A DNA stretch of 27,590 bases, from assembly GCA_003343765.1 (NCBI GenBank), contig QAKO01000072.1, forward strand, positions 1 through 27,590, in the 5' to 3' direction. Made by a program: the position numbers and the translations under genes. Positions 24,403 to 27,590 of this stretch are shown one piece after another; position 1 is the first letter of the stretch, and each line of letters opens with the position of its first letter. This DNA is from Bacillota bacterium (GTDB lineage Bacteria; Bacillota; Clostridia; Christensenellales; Borkfalkiaceae). The notes under the pieces were generated by a model. The model was not told the DNA's origin and did no database searches. It worked only from the letters and a program-made list of their open reading frames with translations.

Positions 24403-25062
24403 TTAACCTTTCATCTTGGAAACTTGTTTCTCGACTTCCTCTGCAAGGTCGTCTTTTCTCTTTTCAATGCCTTCGCCCATCTCGAAGCGCGCGAAACGAC
24501 GAACCGTGATCTTCTCGCCGATCGCCGCGATCGCTTCCGTGATCAGCGTTCCGATGGTCTTGGAAGAATCCTTTACAAACGGCTGTTCCAACAGACAGAA
24601 ATCTTCGTAATATTTCTTGATCCTGCCCTGTACCATCTTTTCAGCAATCGCTTCAGGCTTTCCTTCGTTCATAGCCTGAACCTTCAGGATCTTTTTCTCT
24701 TCTTCCAGAACTTCGGCAGGAACTTCTTCCTTCGTGATATACAAAGGCTTCGCCGCCGCGATCTGCAGCGCAATATCATGAACCAGAGCTTTGAACTGGT
24801 CTCCGCGTGCAACGAAGTCCGTCTCGCAGTTCACTTCTACGAGTACGCCGACTTTTCCGCCCATGTGGATATAGCTGTCCACAATGCCTTCCGCCGCGAT
24901 TCTGCCCGCTTTCTTTGCCGCGCTCGCCATTCCCTTCTCACGAAGGATCTCGATCGCTTTGTCCATATCTCCGTTCGCTTCCGTGAGCGCTTTTTTGCAA
25001 TCCATCATGCCTACGCCCGTCTTCTGACGCAGTGCGTTTACATCACTTGCCGTAATAGCCAT
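24403..25062 (-). CDS. tsf: Elongation factor Ts
   Basis: Exchanges GDP on EF-Tu. 219 residues, a short clostridial-type EF-Ts. It has the N-terminal UBA domain with LRQKTGVGMMDCKKAL and the core VEVNCETDFVAR, followed by one dimerisation region. The ATG follows GGGAGG. It is 40 bases after rpsB in the universal rpsB-tsf order. Confidence 0.98.
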   Translation of the reverse strand: MAITASDVNALRQKTGVGMMDCKKALTEANGDMDKAIEILREKGMASAAKKAGRIAAEGIVDSYIHMGGKVGVLVEVNCETDFVARGDQFKALVHDIALQIAAAKPLYITKEEVPAEVLEEEKKILKVQAMNEGKPEAIAEKMVQGRIKKYYEDFCLLEQPFVKDSSKTIGTLITEAIAAIGEKITVRRFARFEMGEGIEKRKDDLAEEVEKQVSKMKG

Positions 25063-25102
25063 TTTTCCGTGCCTCCCTTTTTTCGTTTTTCTTGACTTCC
25101 GA

Positions 25103-25891
25103 TTACTCAGCGTCTGCAGGTGCTTCTTCCGCCGCTTCCACTACTTCTTCAATGGAAACGTCTTCGGCAACTTCCTGTGTAGCCTGCTGCATTTCCGCAT
25201 TCACAGCTTCGCCCTGGTTCGCTTCGATGACTGCATTCGCAATAACGCCCGAAAGCAGTTTTACCGCACGGATCGCATCGTCGTTGCCCGGGATCACGTA
25301 GTCGATCAGATCAGGATCGCAGTTGGTATCCGTAATCGCTACGATCGGAATATGCAGTTTGCGCGCTTCTTGCACCGCGATCTCTTCATTGTGAGGATCG
25401 ACGACAAACATCACGCCGGGAAGCGTCTTCATGTCTTTGATACCGCCGAGATTCGCTTCGAGTTTTTCCATTTCCTTCTTCAGTCCCAAAACTTCTTTCT
25501 TGGGCAGAAGATCAAAATCCCCGTTTTCTTCCATCTTTTCCAGCTTGTTCAGACGGTCAATACGGGAACGGATCGTCTTGAAATTGGTCAGCGTGCCGCC
25601 CAGCCAACGGGAATTGATATAGAACTGTCCGCAACGCACCGCTTCTTCTTTGATCGCGTCCTGTGCCTGCTTCTTCGTTCCGACAAACAAAACGCTCTTC
25701 CCAGCCTTTACGGTGTCCACAACAAACGCATATGCCTTTTCCACAAGGCCGACCGTCAGTTGCAGGTCAATGATGTGAATGTCGTTACGAGCCGCAAAGA
25801 TGTATTTCTTCATCTTAGGGTTCCATTTCCTTGTCTGGTGCCCGAAATGCACGCCTGCTTCGAGCAGCTGTTTCATAGTGATAACTGCCAT
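25103..25891 (-). CDS. rpsB: Ribosomal protein S2
   Basis: Component of the small subunit, beside the S1-binding and Shine-Dalgarno region. 262 residues. Family motifs are LLEAGVHFGHQTRKWNP, INSRWLGGTLTNFKTI and DPHNEEIAVQEA. The C-terminal tail of about 35 residues is very acidic (ending EEAPADAE). The ATG at 25891 follows a perfect GGAGG; an upstream extension of nine codons is not needed. First gene of the operon reaching to rseP, with a leader of about 110 bases. Confidence 0.98.
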   Translation of the reverse strand: MAVITMKQLLEAGVHFGHQTRKWNPKMKKYIFAARNDIHIIDLQLTVGLVEKAYAFVVDTVKAGKSVLFVGTKKQAQDAIKEEAVRCGQFYINSRWLGGTLTNFKTIRSRIDRLNKLEKMEENGDFDLLPKKEVLGLKKEMEKLEANLGGIKDMKTLPGVMFVVDPHNEEIAVQEARKLHIPIVAITDTNCDPDLIDYVIPGNDDAIRAVKLLSGVIANAVIEANQGEAVNAEMQQATQEVAEDVSIEEVVEAAEEAPADAE

Positions 25892-26009
25892 AATTAAACC
25901 TCCGTTTTCTCCTCCCACAAACGCTTTCAGGATCGTATACAGCCTGCCTTGAAAGATTTTGCAGGAACGGAATACGACACGCCCGTGGTGTGAATTTTAT
26001 AGCCTTACT

Positions 26010-26052
26010 ATTTTACCATAACGCAATTATTTTTGCAAGCAAAAATAATTGC
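26010..26052 (-). promoter_or_regulatory. rpsB operon promoter overlapped by a 30-bp palindrome
   Basis: On the minus strand TTGCAA (26038-26033), 17 bases, TAAAAT (26015-26010). Across the -35 lies a perfect palindrome: GCAATTATTTTTGC (26023-26036), a two-base centre, and its exact complement (26039-26052). It covers the -35 and the upstream part of the spacer, where a repressor or activator dimer could act. As an RNA it would form a hairpin but has no T-run after it. Confidence 0.7.
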
Positions 26053-26110
26053 TCTTATGAAATTCTCCGCAATCTGCGAAAGAATCCTTTCCCTGAAAAC
26101 ACGCAAACGC

Positions 26111-26137
26111 GCGCGCCCTGCCTTCCGAAGGGCGCGC
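26111..26137 (-). terminator. Possible terminator of the ruvX-DUF1292 unit
   Basis: A nine-bp GC-only stem (GCGCGCCCT and complement) with a nine-base loop follows the DUF1292 stop by about 35 bases. Only scattered T follow on the minus strand (GCGTTTGCGTGTTTTC), so termination may be incomplete and read into rpsB. Confidence 0.55.
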
Positions 26138-26173
26138 CGCGGCTCTTTTCATGAATTCTTGAAGAAATTCCGA

Positions 26174-26578
26174 TTATTTCTCGTGCTTGTGATCGTGATT
26201 CTTGCAGCCGCATCCGCAGCCTTCTTCGTAGTCCGTATCCAAAGACGCCGCTTCGTCTGCATCCTCGTCTTCTTCCATCACGCGGCAGAATTCCTCGAAT
26301 ACTTCGTCCAGAAGTTTGTCGTCTTCCACGGGAACAAGTTCCTCTTTTCCATCTTCGCCGACGATCTGCAGAATGGTAACTTCATCCTCTTCCGATTCCT
26401 CGTTCTCGTCTGCGGTCTGGAAAAAAGCATACCATCCGCCTTTGTATTCGATCGTACCGATATGATAACATTTGTGAACTTTGCCCTGATCGTCGATCAG
26501 CTCCACTACGTTCACTTCCTCTTCACAGCATTCGCCGCAATCACAATCCGCTTCGTGCAATTTCTTTTCTTCGCTCAT
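26174..26578 (-). CDS. DUF1292 (YrzB-like) protein with Cys/His-rich ends
   Basis: 134 residues. The middle (VELIDDQGKVHKCYHIGTI, YAFFQ) matches DUF1292, a small clostridial/Bacillus family of unknown function. The protein is strongly acidic. Unlike plain YrzB it has CDCGECC near the N-terminus (residues 12-18) and CGCGCKNHDHKHEK at the C-terminus, metal-binding in character. AAAGGAG precedes the ATG. It overlaps ruvX by four bases, the same pairing as in Bacillus (yrrK-yrzB), so coupled expression with ruvX is likely. Confidence 0.85.
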   Translation of the reverse strand: MSEEKKLHEADCDCGECCEEEVNVVELIDDQGKVHKCYHIGTIEYKGGWYAFFQTADENEESEEDEVTILQIVGEDGKEELVPVEDDKLLDEVFEEFCRVMEEDEDADEAASLDTDYEEGCGCGCKNHDHKHEK

Positions 26579-27009
26579 GTTGTCTCTCCTTTCTTTTTTT
26601 TGTTCAGATACCCTTCCAGAATATAAGAGGCGGCTATGCTGTCGATCGACTGCTTCCTGTTCTCTCGCCGCACTCCGCCGCTGATCAGCACCCGCTCCGC
26701 TTCCATCGTCGTGAACCGCTCGTCTTCATATACGATCGGCACGTCCGTCTTCTGCCTGAGCAGTTCCACAAACCTGCGCGTCTTTTCCGTCTGCACCGAT
26801 TCACTGCCGTCAAAATTCAACGGCAATCCGCATACGATCAGCCCGGCATCTTTCTCCTGTACGATCTTCGCCAGATTTTCTGCATCCGCTGCGGCACTTT
26901 TCGTCCGGAAATAAGTCGTTCCGGGCAACGCAAACGTATTGAACGGATCGCTCGCCGCCACCCCGATCCTTTTATCGCCAATATCAAAGGCGATTATTCG
27001 CTTTTCCAT
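26575..27009 (-). CDS. ruvX: Putative Holliday junction resolvase (YqgF/RuvX)
   Basis: RNase H-fold nuclease linked to Holliday junction resolution and, in some bacteria, to 16S rRNA 5'-end processing. 144 residues, family-typical. The catalytic first strand is IAFDIGDKRIGVA with Asp9. GLPLNFDGS and VYEDERFTT carry the next conserved parts, and the final acidic residue is in KQSIDSIAA. The ATG follows AGGAGG at a 5-base spacing. It overlaps DUF1292 downstream. Confidence 0.94.
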   Translation of the reverse strand: MEKRIIAFDIGDKRIGVAASDPFNTFALPGTTYFRTKSAAADAENLAKIVQEKDAGLIVCGLPLNFDGSESVQTEKTRRFVELLRQKTDVPIVYEDERFTTMEAERVLISGGVRRENRKQSIDSIAASYILEGYLNKKKKGETT

Positions 27010-27345
27010 TCGTCCTCCTGCCGCCCTTCTTAAAATCGCAGTTATAGTATATCATATCCCCGCGCCGCCGTCCACAGTTTTTTCAAACTTTATCCTTTTT
27101 CCGAAAACATTTGATTTTCTGTCACTATCTTTTCAAAATTTCCGCACCCATATCCTGCCTGACGTTTGTAAAACAATCAAAAACAGTATCAATCCTTATT
27201 CCCAACGGCAAAGCACCTTATAACGATCTTTATCTTTACGTGCTTCAAAAATACCTGCATCTTTCGCAACACATCCGCAGTTCCCCCCCGATCCTTACAA
27301 ATATCTTGCGCCGATGTAACGTTCCGTATTTGCCTGAGTCAAGTA
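27010..27345. other. AT-rich spacer between ruvX and the insertion sequence
   Basis: Apart from the possible ruvX promoter I see no gene, hairpin terminator or RNA gene. Frames in it are short and broken. The boundary of the insertion sequence is expected a few bases outside the hairpin at 27346. Confidence 0.6.
27046..27074 (-). promoter_or_regulatory. Possible promoter of ruvX
   Basis: TGGACG (27074-27069), 17 bases, TATACT (27051-27046) on the minus strand, 37 bases before the ruvX ATG. The -10 is good (five of six); the -35 is four of six. Confidence 0.5.
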
Positions 27346-27467
27346 CCACCGGCTGAGCCGGTGGCTTGATTAAGCGCTTCAAGCGCATGGTGCCGGCAGC
27401 ACTACTCGTGCTCGAATTTTCCGGCAATCGCAACAAATTTTCAGCGGCCACCTCTCGGTGGCTGCCT
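27346..27467 (-). mobile_element. Right end of an IS200/IS605-type element
   Basis: Immediately after the transposase stop there is a series of hairpins: GCCACC-GAGA-GGTGGC (27462-27447), a TGCCGG/CCGGCA stem around an AGCAC/GTGCT hairpin (27426-27390), GCGCTT/AAGCGC (27386-27374) and the terminal CCACCGGCT/AGCCGGTGG hairpin (27364-27346). IS200/IS605 elements have no terminal inverted repeats; their ends are recognised as such hairpins in single-stranded DNA. The cleavage point should lie a few bases beyond 27346. Confidence 0.75.
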
Positions 27468-27590
27468 TTACTTGCTCTTTTGTACCGACTCACCCGTAAA
27501 CGGGTCTATATATTCTTTCATACTCAGTTGTTCATACAGTTTATCCTCTTGCAATTGATTTGCTATATATTTCTTTATTGCCTCTTTGTT
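27468..27590 (-). CDS. tnpA: IS200/IS605-type TnpA transposase, C-terminal 40 residues (partial)
   Basis: A minus-strand frame is open to the window edge and ends KEYIDPFTGESVQKSK and TAA at 27470-27468. The piece AIKKYIANQLQEDKLYEQLS resembles the C-terminal helix of the HUH-type single-strand transposases (Y1), followed by the DPFTG tail found in many clostridial members. The catalytic HUH motif and Tyr lie outside the window, so intactness is unknown. The hairpin-rich right end directly after the stop supports the call. The PFTG...SK tail recurs in the orphan end near 5740. Confidence 0.72.
   Translation of the reverse strand, partial: NKEAIKKYIANQLQEDKLYEQLSMKEYIDPFTGESVQKSK

Noticed and set aside
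1..27590. CRISPR arrays, tRNA or rRNA genes, prophage, toxin-antitoxin or defence systems
   Set aside because: I saw no regularly spaced repeats, no cloverleaf with CCA-type end, and no protein typical of these systems; the gene content is core housekeeping apart from the IS200/IS605 pieces.

Overview
The window is ordinary chromosomal housekeeping DNA, almost certainly from the Clostridia (Firmicutes). The evidence is the gene order rpsB-tsf-pyrH-frr-uppS-cdsA-dxr-rseP, the ruvX-DUF1292 (YrzB) pair, the comFC/secA/prfB cluster, a SpoIIQ-like protein next to a YwmB-like protein, strong AGGAGG-type ribosome binding sites and consensus sigma-A promoters. Moderate GC and gut-clostridial-looking proteins would fit a Christensenellales-type lineage, but that placement is a guess. 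Nearly all genes are on the minus strand; only the PflX-like radical SAM gene and the ABC-F gene are on the plus strand.

Layout on the minus strand, from low coordinates: (1) 1-3595, an operon radC > gltX > sensor histidine kinase > response regulator (the regulator is cut off at base 1). (2) 3921-5133, a ywmB-like gene followed by a spoIIQ-like M23 gene, flanked by hairpin-rich spacers. (3) 5134-6015, a gene-free stretch with inverted repeats, a bidirectional terminator and an orphan IS200/IS605-type right end. (4) 6016-7853, a small membrane protein followed by tsaD. (5) 8128-13316, prfB, a membrane PH-domain protein and secA, each with its own promoter and terminator. (6) 13380-15465, metK then comFC. 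(7) Plus strand 15493-18721, a pflX-like radical SAM gene with an apparently leaderless start, a possible small antisense gene, and an ABC-F ATPase. (8) 18780-26038, the translation/envelope operon from rpsB to rseP. (9) 26174-27074, ruvX and DUF1292. (10) 27346-27590, the right end and transposase C-terminus of an IS200/IS605 element that continues past the window.

Functionally the genes cover translation (RpsB, EF-Ts, RRF, RF2, GluRS, TsaD, ABC-F), envelope building (UppS, CdsA, Dxr, RseP, SecA), nucleotide and methyl-donor supply (PyrH, MetK) and DNA processing (RadC, ComFC, RuvX). I found no CRISPR array, tRNA, rRNA, phage, toxin-antitoxin or defence cassette. The most interesting signals are small: two related IS200/IS605 ends (one possibly part of a non-autonomous element), a promoter placed so that the radical SAM mRNA would have no leader, a perfect palindrome over the rpsB promoter, and a SpoIIQ-like protein whose position and residues bear on whether this organism sporulates.
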